From positions 1 to 64,000 of the forward strand of contig JAEHOE010000210.1 of assembly GCA_016858145.1 (NCBI GenBank): a stretch of DNA of 64,000 nucleotides, written 5' to 3'. Source of the DNA: Edaphochlamys debaryana (taxonomy: Eukaryota > Chlorophyta > Chlorophyceae > Chlamydomonadales). This document shows, piece after piece, positions 19,306-31,158 of the stretch. The notes under the pieces were generated by a model. It was not told the origin of the DNA. It was given only the letters and a program-made list of their open reading frames with translations, and did no database searches. How positions within the stretch are numbered: position 1 is the stretch's first letter; the number at the start of each line of letters is the position of its first letter. The translations under genes were made by a program, and so were the position numbers.

Positions 19306-22300
19306 TTACATGGGCCCGCGTGGGCCCTGCGCCGCCATCTGCTGACGCAGCATGGCCGCGTAGGCGGCGCGGCGCTTCTCCTCCTGGCGGTTGGTCTGCC
19401 GCCGCCGGAGCTCCTTCAGCTCCCTGTACGGCACGGGCGCGCAAGAGCAGGGGCGAGGGCAGGCAGAGGGTGAGGTTGTGCGACAGAAGCGAGACAGGCG
19501 AGCGTGGAGGCCCCAGTTGCGCTGTAACCCGCGATCATGCTCGAGCTCAGCACAGATATACGACAGCAAACGCAATGCTAAATCGAGTGTCAAAGCCAGC
19601 TAACTGAGCCCAGGCCAGGTCCCCGCGGGTCCAGCACTCACTTGCAGCGGGGCACCGAGCAGTCTGCCCGCGTGCAGCTCTTTGCGTGCAGGTTGAGCAG
19701 GCACCACATCTTCTTGCACAGCTGGCAGCCACCCGTGACCTTGGCCTGAGGGGCACGCGGGGGGAGTGAGGGGGTTAGGCGCGGGCAGGGCAGCGACGGA
19801 GCGTGCCGTGCCGGAAGGAGGCAGCAAGGCTCAAACCCAGATCGCGACGCCCAGGGCTTCCCGGCAGCCGCCGAGCGCCGCCCGCAGCCTCCTCACGCAC
19901 CTGGCAGTGCACCGCGTGCTGGAAGAGCTGCTTGACCTTCCTGCAGCTGTTGCTGCCGCAGGCCTGGTTCTGGCAGCTGCAGGCGTGCACCAGCAGCGCC
20001 AGGGTCTTCTGCAGCTGCTCGTTGCGCTCGCGCCGCTCCGCCTCCGTCAGGCGCTGCCGCGTCTCGTCGAGCGCGCGCTTGTGCGGCTGCGGGGTCGCAG
20101 GTGGGGAGGTCAGGCAGGTGAGAGGTCGGAAGCGACGGCAGAGAGCGAGGGCGGGAAGCAAGGGAGGTGTGGGAGAAGTGCGGACAAGACAATGATGCTG
20201 AGGCAGCAGCGTGGGCTGCGGGGGCCGTGTGGAGCTGAGCCCGTGCAGCCGGCCAGAGGGCGGCTACGCAGGCGCTAGGGCTGGGGTGGTGCGGGGCGGT
20301 GCTCACCACGACCGGGTGTGCGTGGCCCACGTTAACCTTGCACGAGGCGCACATGTCGAAGTCCGAGCACACCGTGCAGCGGAAGCCCTGGGCGGCAGAC
20401 GGGTGAAAGAGGCGAGTACGGGAAGGCTTAGAACGCTGTTGGCATGAAGGACGGCAGCAGCTTGCGTACCACCAGCCCGTATTCCCACCAAGCGCGGCAC
20501 ACGGGAACCCCGCAAACCCACCTGGCCCGGCTCGATTTCCGCCTGGCAGACGTTGCAGGAGGACGCGAATGCGGGGGAGTGCGGGTTGTGCAGGTGGTAG
20601 AGCACCATCATGCTGCTGTGCTTGGCGCGCCGGAGCGTGTCGAACTGGTAGTGGTTGCCCTGGCACAGCGACAGGAAGGTCTGGGGGGGTGGGCAGAGGA
20701 GGGGGAAGCAGGGGGAGGCCGTGAGTGAGGGCATAGGTCAGGACCCCACAAGGACCGGTTGTTCCCTCCGCCTGCTCCCCACCCGCGCCCCTCCCCTCGC
20801 CAGCTCGCTCACCTGCCGCGTGTCGAAGAACTCCGACTCCATGTCGCCGTCCGGGTCGCTCTGCCACATCACCTGGGGGGCAGGGGGTGGGCGGTAGGCG
20901 ACAGGGAGGAAAGGTCAGCAGTGGCTCGGGACGCGCCCCAGTGCGCGCTCTGGAGGTGGAGGAGCAGCGCGGCGCTATGCTCCGCCCCGCCCAGAGCACA
21001 CACACCCCTCCTCACCACCCGCCCCGCCACCCGGTTCGACTCGGCACCCCACCCCCACCCCCACCCCCACCTGCGGCTCCAGCTTCTCGCACAGCAGGTC
21101 CGCGGGCGTGACGCCCGCGGGCAGGCGCGGCATCTGCCCCGTGAGCAGCCGCGTCTCCTCGTCCTTGAAGCAGGCCTCGCAGATGGTCAGCGACGTCACG
21201 GTGCCGGCCGGGATGGACGGCCCGCCGCCCTCCAGCTTGATGCCCTCGAACTTGCGCTCGGGCGCGGCCTTGGGCGGCGTGGCGCCGGGCGGCAGCCGGT
21301 ACCTGGCGGCGGTGGTCGGGAGGTTGGGTAGGGGTGTGGTCAGGGACAGGACGGTTGGCGCTGTCGGTTACGGTTGAGGCTGCCGGATACAACGGCTGAG
21401 TGGTTGGACTGGAGCTGCGCGCGATAACGCGACTGAGCTGCCGACGCCCCACCCTGAGACACCCACGAGCCGACCCCCGCAAAACGCCTCACCGGTAGAC
21501 CAGGTTGGGCCCCCGGATGTGCGTGCGGCAGAACTGGCAGTTCCACTGCATGTGCACCACGATGAAGTCCTCGCGCATGTTGCCGCCCAGGATCTCGCCC
21601 AGCCGCGACATGAGCTGCTCGTCCGTGGTGGCCGGCCCGCCGCCGTAGCGCTTGCCCTTGGAGCCCGCCTTGCGGCTGGGCACCCCCCCGGCGCCCTTCT
21701 TCTGCCCCCCGCGCGCGGCGTCCGTGATGTTGACCAGCTGGTTCTCCGCCTCGCCTGGGGTGGGGGTGGGACGAGTGGGCGGAGGTTGAGTGGCGCTGCC
21801 CAGCACGTTCGATTAATCCCTTCCCCTCCTCCTGGCGGACTGCAGACCTCAAACTTTCAGCCTCTGAAAGGGGTATGCTCCGCTCCGCATCCAGCCCCTC
21901 CCGCCTCCCCCAGCCCCACCCGGCCAGTAGTCGCCCTCCATGTAGGGGATGAAGGTGGCGGAGCAGCGCTCCATGCGGTGGTCGCGGCCGCCCTCGAAGT
22001 ACGTGTCCCACAGCGTCGACAGGTGCACCACGATGCCCTCCTCCTTGGCCATCTTGAGCATCTCGATGTACCTGACAGGGGGGGAGGGGGGAGGAGAGGG
22101 ACGGGAGGGACGGGCGTGTTTTGAGCAGAGCGGGGAAAGGGAGGGAAGCGGAGGAAGGGCGAGGCAAGCGGCGAGGCATTCATGCAGTGCAGGCGACACT
22201 GCACGGGCACAGGCACGTGCGGCGGAGCTGTGCAACGGGGGCCCCACGCCTTACCACATGCGCAGGCGGTCGGAGCGGGGCGTTTTCTGCTTGGTGGGGT

Positions 22301-25300
22301 GGCAGTAGAGGATGTAGTCGTCGCCCTGGGATGGTCAAGGAAGGGGAGAAGGGGGGCAGAGGGCGTAAGCGGAGCGGGGTGGTCAAGGCATGAGGGGAAG
22401 GGGACGAGGCCATCATTGAGGGGCAGCCACCGCGAGGGTGTGGACGATGCGAGGCAAGGGGGACAGAGCGCGTGAGAGGTGCAGGGGTGCGTCGCTCCAG
22501 ACCCTGTACTGCTGGCTTGCTTCCTCGCTGCGGCCGTACCTGCATGGGCGGGCAGGCCCAGATGTACATCTGCTCGAAGCCCATGTTCTTGACGAACTCG
22601 ATGTACCTGACAGGGGAGGGGAGGGGGAGAACAGGGCGCACGTGAGGGAGCGGCAATGGGTCAGCCCATGCCAGCAGCGCAAAACCCGGCGACCCGGCGG
22701 TCTTCGAAGGTCCCAAGGCCCTTAGCTCTCCGTCCAGAGCCCTCACCCGATGAGGAGCTCGTGGTAGACGAAGGTGCGCAGCGACACGGCCGGCCCCAGC
22801 GCCGAGGGGATCTCGGGCCGGAAGTACTTGACCGAATCCAGGTACGACAGATACACGACGTTGGTGTTGGGCGCCATGCAGTCCCTGCCGTACTCCTGCA
22901 CGTACATGCAGAAGAGGCACACGTCCACCCCGTCCAGGGACTGGAAGAGGAGTAGCACCTGTCAGGAGGGGTGGAGGGGGAGGGGGAGGGACGGGGAGGG
23001 AAGGGGTGGTCAGGGTGGAGGAGGCGCTGAGCGGGACCGTGAGGCCTCGCCAGGAGAGAGCTAGGGAGCCTGGACGCGGCAGCTTGAGGGGTGCACCAGC
23101 GAGAGCCGTCAGCAGCAGTCGGGCGTCCTTCTCAGGACAGGGGCGGCCTGTGGGCTGCGGCACGCACCTTCTGCCGGTAGGGGAACTCCGACGCGTACGC
23201 CTCCGCCTGGAACGTCTCGTGGAACTTGGGCTTGACCTCGCACTTCTTGATCACCGAGTTGATCATGCGCACCGTGAGCGGCTCGGGGCCCTGCACCTCG
23301 TGCGGCTGCTTGCCCTGCGACACGACGCGGCACGCGGCGAGGGAGGGGCGGTCGGGCGGGTCAGGTGCGTGGCACGGGAGGGGCTGAGGTGGGCAGTTGC
23401 CAGAGATGGACACTGGCGCTGTGTCACAGCGGTGCTTGCAGCCTCGGCGGGAGGGCGCGGAGGCGCTCCCCAGCCCGGCGCCAGCGGGCGCCCGTGTCGC
23501 CCTGTCCCTCAGCGTTCCTTCAGCACCCCAGCTCAACCCCCACAGCACGCACATGCTGCTCCGCTCTCCGCAGGCGCTCCTTCTCCAGCTCCCGGTTGAG
23601 CCGCTCCGTGATCCACTCGCTCAGCCGCGACGTCGGCAGGTCCTTGGCTTCGAGCATGGCTTGTGGCCGGATCTGCAAAGCGGGGTCCAGGGAGCGTCAG
23701 AGCCCTGTTGGGTACAGCACCACCCAACCTAGGCCCATGAACTCTTAAGATTGGGATCCTGCTCGACACGCCACCGCCACGCTCTCAAACCCCACACGAC
23801 ACATAGCAAGCGGGCTGGGGCGAGTCAAGTCGCGCTCACCTCGGTCTTCTGCCGATGCCCGTGATCGTAGCCGAATGCGAGGCACTCGGGGCAGAGGTAG
23901 TGCACGTCGTTGTTGTTGCGGCCCTTGTTGAACATGCCACATATCTGGTGCACCCAGCCCTCGCAGTGGTCGCACTGCACCCATCCCTCCTCGATCTCCT
24001 CGTCGTTCTTCCGCTTCTGCGGGGCGACACATGGTTTAGGAGGGAGCAAGAGTTGCGGCGTATGTGGCGCATGGGCACGGGCACGATTGGTATGTCCACA
24101 CACAGCGCGCACGGTGCCGTACAAAAGGGCCGAACGGATCACTCATGGCCGTACTGCATGCCGTACGCACCACGAGGTCGCTCTTTTTGATGGACACGCC
24201 CTCGATGGTGATGCGCTCCCCCTTCTGGTCCGTGAAGCACTGGTGGCAGAAGTAGCCTTTGAGGTCGTTGCCGTGCTCGGGCGGCGTCGAGTAGAAGATC
24301 TGCCCGCGCTTGATCTTCAGGCCGCACGAGGTGCAGTAGATGACGGGCGGCTCGAACGAGAGCTTGGTCAGCATGCACACCTGGCATTCGGGCGGGGAAA
24401 GGTGGAGTAGAGGGGCGTTGGGATACACACCTTGGGGACAGCCTGCTGCCCGCGCGGGGCGCGCAAGCGGAGGGCCCGAGGCGGAGGAGAAACCCAGTGC
24501 CCTGACAGGGCCAGGGGAGGCGGTCGGCCATCCCGCGCGAGCATCCCCGGCCCTGCTCCCCCAAGAGCCATAGCCCTCCAACCCGTGCCTCCGCCTCCTC
24601 TCGCACTCTAAGCCACGCCCTTAACCCGCGCCATGCACAGGGCGGCCTCCAAGCACGCGCCCCATCATCAGCCGCCGCCTTGCAGGCCCCCACCTTGCAG
24701 GCGTCCTCCGGGTTGGCGGGAGGCTGCTGCTGCGCCTTCTGGGTCACCGCCGCCGCCCGGATTAGGTCCACATGGACACGGATCTGCTTGGCGTCGAAGG
24801 TCTCCAGCAGCGACGTGCCCGTGTTCTGCGGAAAGGAGTGCAGTGCAACGCGGGGTAGAGGGCAAATTTCGGCAAGCGTGTAAGGGGACGGCCCTGACGC
24901 TGGCAAAGAGCGCAAGAAGCTCGGTAGCAACCGGGGCGTGGGCTCCGGCCCGACCCACATCGCTGCAGGAAGCGTTCGAGCCAGCACACCGTTTCCCCTC
25001 TGCCCTAGCGGCCAACGTTCGAGTTGGCGGGCCCGTGAGCCCCGCCTAGGATAGCGAGCGGCGCGACGCACCTGCCGCAAGACGTCCTCGGTCTTGGCCC
25101 GCTTGGGCCCCGGCTGGCCCGGCATGAGCCCGGGGCCCTGCCCGGGTCCAGGCCCAGGCGCCACGGGCTGCAGCGGCGCCGGCTGCATTGGCGCGCCCAT
25201 GCCCATGGGCCCGGGCATGCCCATGCCGCCGGGCCCGGGCCCAACCGGGACCATGCCGGGCATCCCCGGGTCCATGCCGCCCACCATGCCGCCGCCCATC

Positions 25301-28044
25301 ATTTCGTGCGGCCGCTTCTGGCCGCCGAGCCCGTTGGTGTTAAGCCGCATCGCCTGGGAAGCAGCGTTTGAAGGGCAACAGGGGGGTCAGCGCCGGGACC
25401 GGGGCTCAATGGGCCTCGCAAATCCTCACCCGCTTATCCGCTGTGTGCTAACCCAGGCCCCACTACTACGGTCCCTAACAAGCAGGCCCAGGCTCGGCCC
25501 AAGGGAGGAGCTCGCCCAGCCTTTCCAGCCTTACCACCCACCTGCTGCTGCGGCTGCTGCTGCTGGGGCATCATGCCGTTGGGCATCATGGGGGGCTGGC
25601 CCGGCATGCCGCCCGGCCCCGGCATGCCGAACGGCTGCTGCGGCTGCAGCTGCGGCTGCAGCTGGGGCACCTGCTGCTGCGCCTGCTGCTGGTTCTGCTG
25701 CTGCGTCGCCTGCCGCGTCTTCTTCACGTAGTCCTTAACCGGCGCGCAGACGGGGCAGTTGGCGAGCTGCAATGGGGACGGGGACACAGGCGGCGGTATA
25801 CGTACGTAAGCACGCGCCCCCGCAGACACCAGCCAAGTAGCCACCACCCCACCAAAGGCGCTTCTATCCGTATCCTCTATCCCACGCGCTGTACCCAGCA
25901 GCGCAGCCTAAGGCCGCGCGTGCGGCATCGGTCCTCAAATGGCCCTAGCCGCTCTTGGTCCTTCTGGCAAGCAGCGGGGCCCATCCATCCGCGCAGTCCA
26001 CATTCCTACGGAGGATAAGCGCGGGGTCCCGTAGGCCCAGCCAGAACGCGCACCTGGCACTTCTGGTGGTGTTTGAGCAGCTCCTTGGAGGACGTGCACC
26101 GCGGGTACTCGCACTGCCCGTTCTGGCACTGCAGGATGTGCTGCCACAGCTGCTTCCCGAACTTGCACTGCGACTTGAGCTGGCACTCTTCCCCGGGCGC
26201 CCGGCACTTGGCGCAGTGCCGCAGGAACAGCAGCCAGCGCTGCTGCTTCTGCACGTACTGCTCCTGCACCTTGGGGTCCCGCTCATCGGGGGCCATGCCT
26301 CCCCCGCCGCCGCCGAGGTTGATGTTGGGGAAGCCCCCCGGGCCGCCGCCGCCGTTCAGGCCTTGCCCGGGAGCCCCGCCGTCACCGAGCATGGCGTTCG
26401 CGTTGGGCATGGGCACCTGGCCCATGTTGGGCGCCTGCCCGAGCTGCATGCCGCCGGGCCCGCCCGGGAACCCGCCCGGGTTGTTGGTCGGCATCGGCAT
26501 CATGCCGGGTAGCGCCGCGGGGTTAGGGTTGACCCCGCCCACGGGCACCATTCCTGGCAGCGGCTGTCCCATGCCCCCCATGCCTGTTCCAAGGGTTAAC
26601 ATTTGACAAGAATTAAAGTAAGGGGCGGGGCCGTACGACGTCAAGCCGAGTCAAGGGGGTTCGGGCGGGGCAAGCGGGCCCACAGGGGCCTGGGGGCTGG
26701 ACCCTGCCAGGCCCTACTTGGCCCCGTTCCCCCCGAAACGCACCTCCGTTGGGAGGCCCCCCGGCGAAGTTGTTCATGCCGTTAAGCATGGGGGACCCGG
26801 TCGTGGCCATCGGCATCGTGGGGTTGCCCATCGGCACCATACCGTTGCCCACGGGCCCGTTGCCCATCGGTATCATGCCGCCGGGGGCCGGTCCGGGCGC
26901 GCTCGGGACAAACCCCGACTGCAGCATTGGCTGCTGCTGGGGGATCATCCCGGGCCCTGTTGTGAGCTGCCCCGGGGGTAAGCCTGCAGAACCGCGCAAA
27001 GTCGCGTTGAAGACATGCGCGCAGGTCAAATTCTCCGTGCGCGCGGTGCGCTCTTACCGTTAATGGTCAGCTTATTCATCCCCTGGGGTCCGGGCTGGCC
27101 CTGGAAGTAAAGCGCGGCTTGTAAGCGATACCGCGGGAGAAGAAAGTCGCGGAATCGTTCAACGCACTCACCCCAAGGAGCTGCTGCGACGGGTTGCCGT
27201 TCCAGTCCCGTTGACCGCGTATGAGCACCGGCGCACCGTTGCTCATCACTCCCTGCGGCATCGACGCCCCTGGGTTGAAGCCTGGGTTGTTTGTCCCCAA
27301 AAGCTGTGGGTACTGGTTGCCCGGGTCCAGCTGCTGCATAGGCTGCGTTGGGATCATGCCGTGGCCGCCAACCTGAGGCATCTGGTTCCTCAGGGGGTCT
27401 GGGAGTCCCATGCTGCCGGGCATACCGCCGTTGTTCGGCATGAGCCCCTGGGGCTGCATGGGCTGGGGTTGAGGTAGCTGGAATTGCTGCCCCATGCCCT
27501 GCAGGCCCATGTTAACCATGTTGGGCATCTGCGAGGGCTGAACGGGCTGCTGCAGGCCGTTCTGGGGCATCGGTGGGGCCTGCAACACTCCTCCGGGTGC
27601 GCCCGCAGGCTGGGCAGGCTGCCCCGGAGGCTTGACGAACCGCTTAGCCACGTCGTGCAGCCGCTGCTCCAGTGTTTTCATATCAGTGTACTCCGCCTGC
27701 GTCGCGAGGGTCAACGGTGAAGCGGGGAGGCCGTGCCCGCCCGCTCCGTGCGCGCGACTTGCCTTGCTATTTGCCGACCGATACAGCCCCTCCTCCAGCC
27801 GCTTGACGAATTCCGGCAGCTTGGAGTTATACTGCTGCTGTGCAGGCCGCTTGGACTGAAATATTTGGTATCTGTGAGCGCGGAGAAGCGATGTCTCCGT
27901 CAACAGAAGACCAGCCTGCCAGGCGACCAGCGCGCCCACGCACATGTGTTCCGTCATCATCTTTCGGTCCGCTGCGTCCGCCTCGCTTTGCCACGGCTGG
28001 AAAGGAGGCGGGGCGGCCATTTGGTTTGGCGCAGAGGCGAGCAT
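19306..28044 (-). CDS. HAC: p300/CBP-type histone acetyltransferase (plant HAC class), 1514 residues, 25 exons
   Basis: Nuclear lysine acetyltransferase acting on histones as a transcription co-activator. Exons (5' to 3'): 27944-28044, 27763-27871, 27172-27696, 27058-27100, 26744-26983, 26054-26583, 25542-25766, 25072-25353, 24694-24825, 24171-24380, 23840-24016, 23553-23672, 23168-23314, 22747-22958, 22540-22606, 22255-22325, 21920-22071, 21493-21754, 21071-21302, 20813-20872, 20522-20680, 20307-20387, 19901-20086, 19642-19745, 19306-19423. All phases agree. Domains: KIX-like helices (residues about 15-90), Met/Gln/Pro-rich spacer, TAZ1 (about 438-530), Cys-rich RING/PHD (730-858, [18 protein letters not shown]), KAT11 catalytic domain (about 905-1200, [27 protein letters not shown]), ZZ finger (about 1335-1379) and TAZ2 (1380-1476). 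There is no bromodomain, as in plant HACs. Intron 2 uses a GC donor. The start is an ATG after ACC; an upstream in-frame GTG is not needed. Confidence 0.95.
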
Positions 28045-29225
28045 GGTGCCTACAAACTTTTGCCCCCTCTGAGCCCTGGGCCTAGTCACGCTACAGCAGC
28101 ATTGTTCTCGTTTAGCAAGCTAGGAGCAGCGTGTGGAACTGGGGACTGCGGGCAACGTCGCGCCGCGGCGAAAGTCCACTGCTCATGCGGGAGTCAAGTC
28201 AATTGAGCTGGGCCGCGATGCCCCATAAGCTCGACCTTAAGCAAGCGTGATGAAACGCGATATCTGCGTTGCCTGCGCGTTGCCTTCAGAGCGGGTCACA
28301 CGCAAGAAATCTACCCGCGACATGGCGGAGCCAACCTAGCGAGTCTACCAGCAAACTCCCCATTCACTATTCAGGTGTAAGTAATCGAGTCGAAAGCGAC
28401 TGGCCCTAAGGACTCGGGCCGACGACGGCGTCGTCGGACAAAGTGGGGGCAGGCGGGTTGGCTCGGTGTTTGGCACGCACGGTTGTCGCAGTAGCACTCT
28501 TGAGCTGATACCGCATATCGGGAAACACGACGTAGTCATCCGCTATGAATCGGTCAGCTTGAGTTCGTGGTGCCCGCGCTCGCGCGAGACGACATGTGGG
28601 CCGAGCGAGGCATGTCGGCTGCCCAGGTGGGCAGGCCTCGCGTCAAGCTTCAGTTCTCATCGGAGCCCCCGAGTCATCATCAGATGCATGTGACATTCGA
28701 CCTTACTTGCGGTTTCACGGGCTCCAACAGAGCGCCCCTTCCAGCCCCTTCCACCCAGAGGCCCTTCACTCTTCCCGCCTGTCGGCCGGTTCTCGCCTCT
28801 TTCGCTCTAACAGAGCGCTCCTTGCACCTCGCCACCCTTCACTCTTTCCGCCGCTAACCTCCTCACCCTGCCAGCCTGGGTCCGTCCTCCCCCCAAAACT
28901 GAGCTCCGAACCCCTTCTGCCTCCAAGGGTCCTCGCTGCGCTCTGCATAACCCCTCCCCCATGCCTGACATGCCGCTAGAACGTTGTCCGCCACAGCCCC
29001 GGGGCCGAGCCCTCATCCGCTTGCCATGCTCGGCCTCGTCCCCTGGACGCCTGGCAAGCATCCTGTCGAGTCGCGTCCTTGCGCCCGGGCCTGCTTGGAA
29101 GCAACCTGCTGCTCCCATGTTCGACTCTGAGCCGTTCCGTTTGCAGGCTGCAATGCTTTGTGTCAAAACTCGGACGCGCCCCGGGGGCCTCATCAGCAGC
29201 CACCAGCCGTGCTGTGTGTCGCACC
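28045..29225. other. Intergenic: HAC promoter/5' UTR and 3' UTR of the AlgH-like gene
   Basis: 1.2 kb between two minus-strand genes. The part from 28700 is C/T-rich on the plus strand. No domain-bearing frame and no TGTAA signal on the minus strand were found. Confidence 0.6.
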
Positions 29226-31126
29226 TCACGAGCTGCTGCTCCCCTCCGGATCCAGCTCGTCATGGTCCGCCACCGCCTTGGACAGGTCGGCGTAGTCCCC
29301 TGTGGTGGCAAGGGGGGGGGGGGGTAGGAAGGGGGGGAAGAAAGGGGTGAGTGGGTGGGTAGGTGGGAGAAAGGGGGCAGCAGATGAGGAAGGGGGGCAT
29401 GACAGGTCCGCATCGTCCCCTGGTGGGGGTGCCGGCGCACGCGGAGGGGTGAAGGGTTTAGTTATCGAGCGTCTCAAAGGAGGGAAGGGCGGGCAAAGTG
29501 CCTCGATGCGCCCTCCTTATGACGCCTCGGCACAGCTGCGGGCACGGGGCCCTCCCCGCGTCCTAAACCCTCCCTCATCCCAACCCTTGCCCTGTCCCGT
29601 GCCCTGAGTGCCCAGGATCTAAGTCCCCCTGGTCTACATACCCAGTGTCCTGGAGGCCTACTCACCCCCCAGTAGCGCCATGGCTTTGTGCCAGTACTTG
29701 GGCCCCTGCCCCACCTCCACATCCTGTTTGGGGAGGGCGGGGAGAGGGGCGGTGATGAGGAGCGGGGAAAGGCATCGGCCGGCGAGCCCGACGCGCACCG
29801 AGGTCCAGGGGGGAGAGCGGGGAATCTTCTGACGAACCGAAAAGCGGAGAGAGGAAAGTGTCGGCAGCCAGCAAGTCCGACGCGGACCAAGGTCCAGGGT
29901 AGAGGGGGTGTCCAGCATGGTAGAGAGACGGCGGGAGGAATGCAGCGCGTGCCCTCTTCCGTCGCGAAGGGCCCGCCCTCAGCACCCAGCACCGCAGACA
30001 CACACCGGACACACGTAATCCAGCATTAAACACAGCAACGCCCGCACCAAAGTTGGGGGTGGTGCGACTACAACCATAGTAGCACTACTGCTACCGAACA
30101 CACACCTGCAGCAGCAGCTTGGGGCTGCCGGCGGCCGTGAACCACACGCCCCGCTTGCACTCCATGTCCAGCTGCCCGGGGGCCCAGCCGGCGTAGGCGC
30201 TGAACCACCTGATGGGGGGGGAGGAAAGGGCGGAACGCAAGTGCGGCGTGGGCATCGGTCCGCGTGAGCGGAGTTGCGCCAGCAGCATACCGGTGTTCAG
30301 GTACGCCTACCTACCTTCGCCCCCTTCTTGGGTTGCGCGCTACTACCGGTAATGCAATCGCCCAAGCCGCCGTGCGGCACCATTCGCACACGTTTCTGCT
30401 CCTGCTTTCCCCCGCCCCTCGCCCCCGGTCCCGCTCACTTGAAGTCCTTGGGCTGGGCGCTGCCCACGTCGATCGCCTGAGCCGCCGCGTCCAGCCCGCC
30501 CATGTACACCCCCTTGACCACCTCCACGGCGCCAAACAGGTTGCCGTACGGGTGCACCACCTGTACGGCAGTGCGCACGACGGTACGACAGTGTCAGTTT
30601 CAACGGCCGCAACCATGGCCGCGTCGGCAGCTGAGTCCAGCACGCATCCTACACAGCAGTAGGTACGAACGGGCCGCACCACCAGGCACGTCAAGCTGCG
30701 GTGCGCCCCCGAACACACATCAAAGCCCCTGCTGCCGCCGCCGTGCCTCCAACTGCACCTCTCCCTCGCCCCCACCCGCACCTCTCCCCCGCCCCCACCT
30801 GCACCTCCCCGTTGCCCACGTCGCCCCCGATGTACAGCCGGCAGTCGGCGAACTGGGTCTGGGGGCGGCTGAGGGGCACGTCCTGGGGGAGGGACGGGGA
30901 GCGGGTGGGAGCGGGAGGGAAGGGAGGCCAGTGGCTGAGTCCCTGAGTGCTGGTGTGCGAGCCCCCCTGGGGGGCCAGCAGGACGGTTCCGCCCGTGTGC
31001 CGCCTTCGCATGTAGCCGCAGCCGCAGCCGCAGCCAATAGCCAACCACCAGCACAGCAGGCGCACGCACCCGCATAGCGTGCACGCACTCACGCACGGAC
31101 GCTCAGGCACTGCACGTACATGCCCT

Positions 31127-31158
<32 letters not shown>

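Noticed and set aside
28087..28089. GTG start of HAC 15 codons upstream
   Set aside because: An in-frame ATG with ACC before it (28044) is the normal eukaryotic choice.
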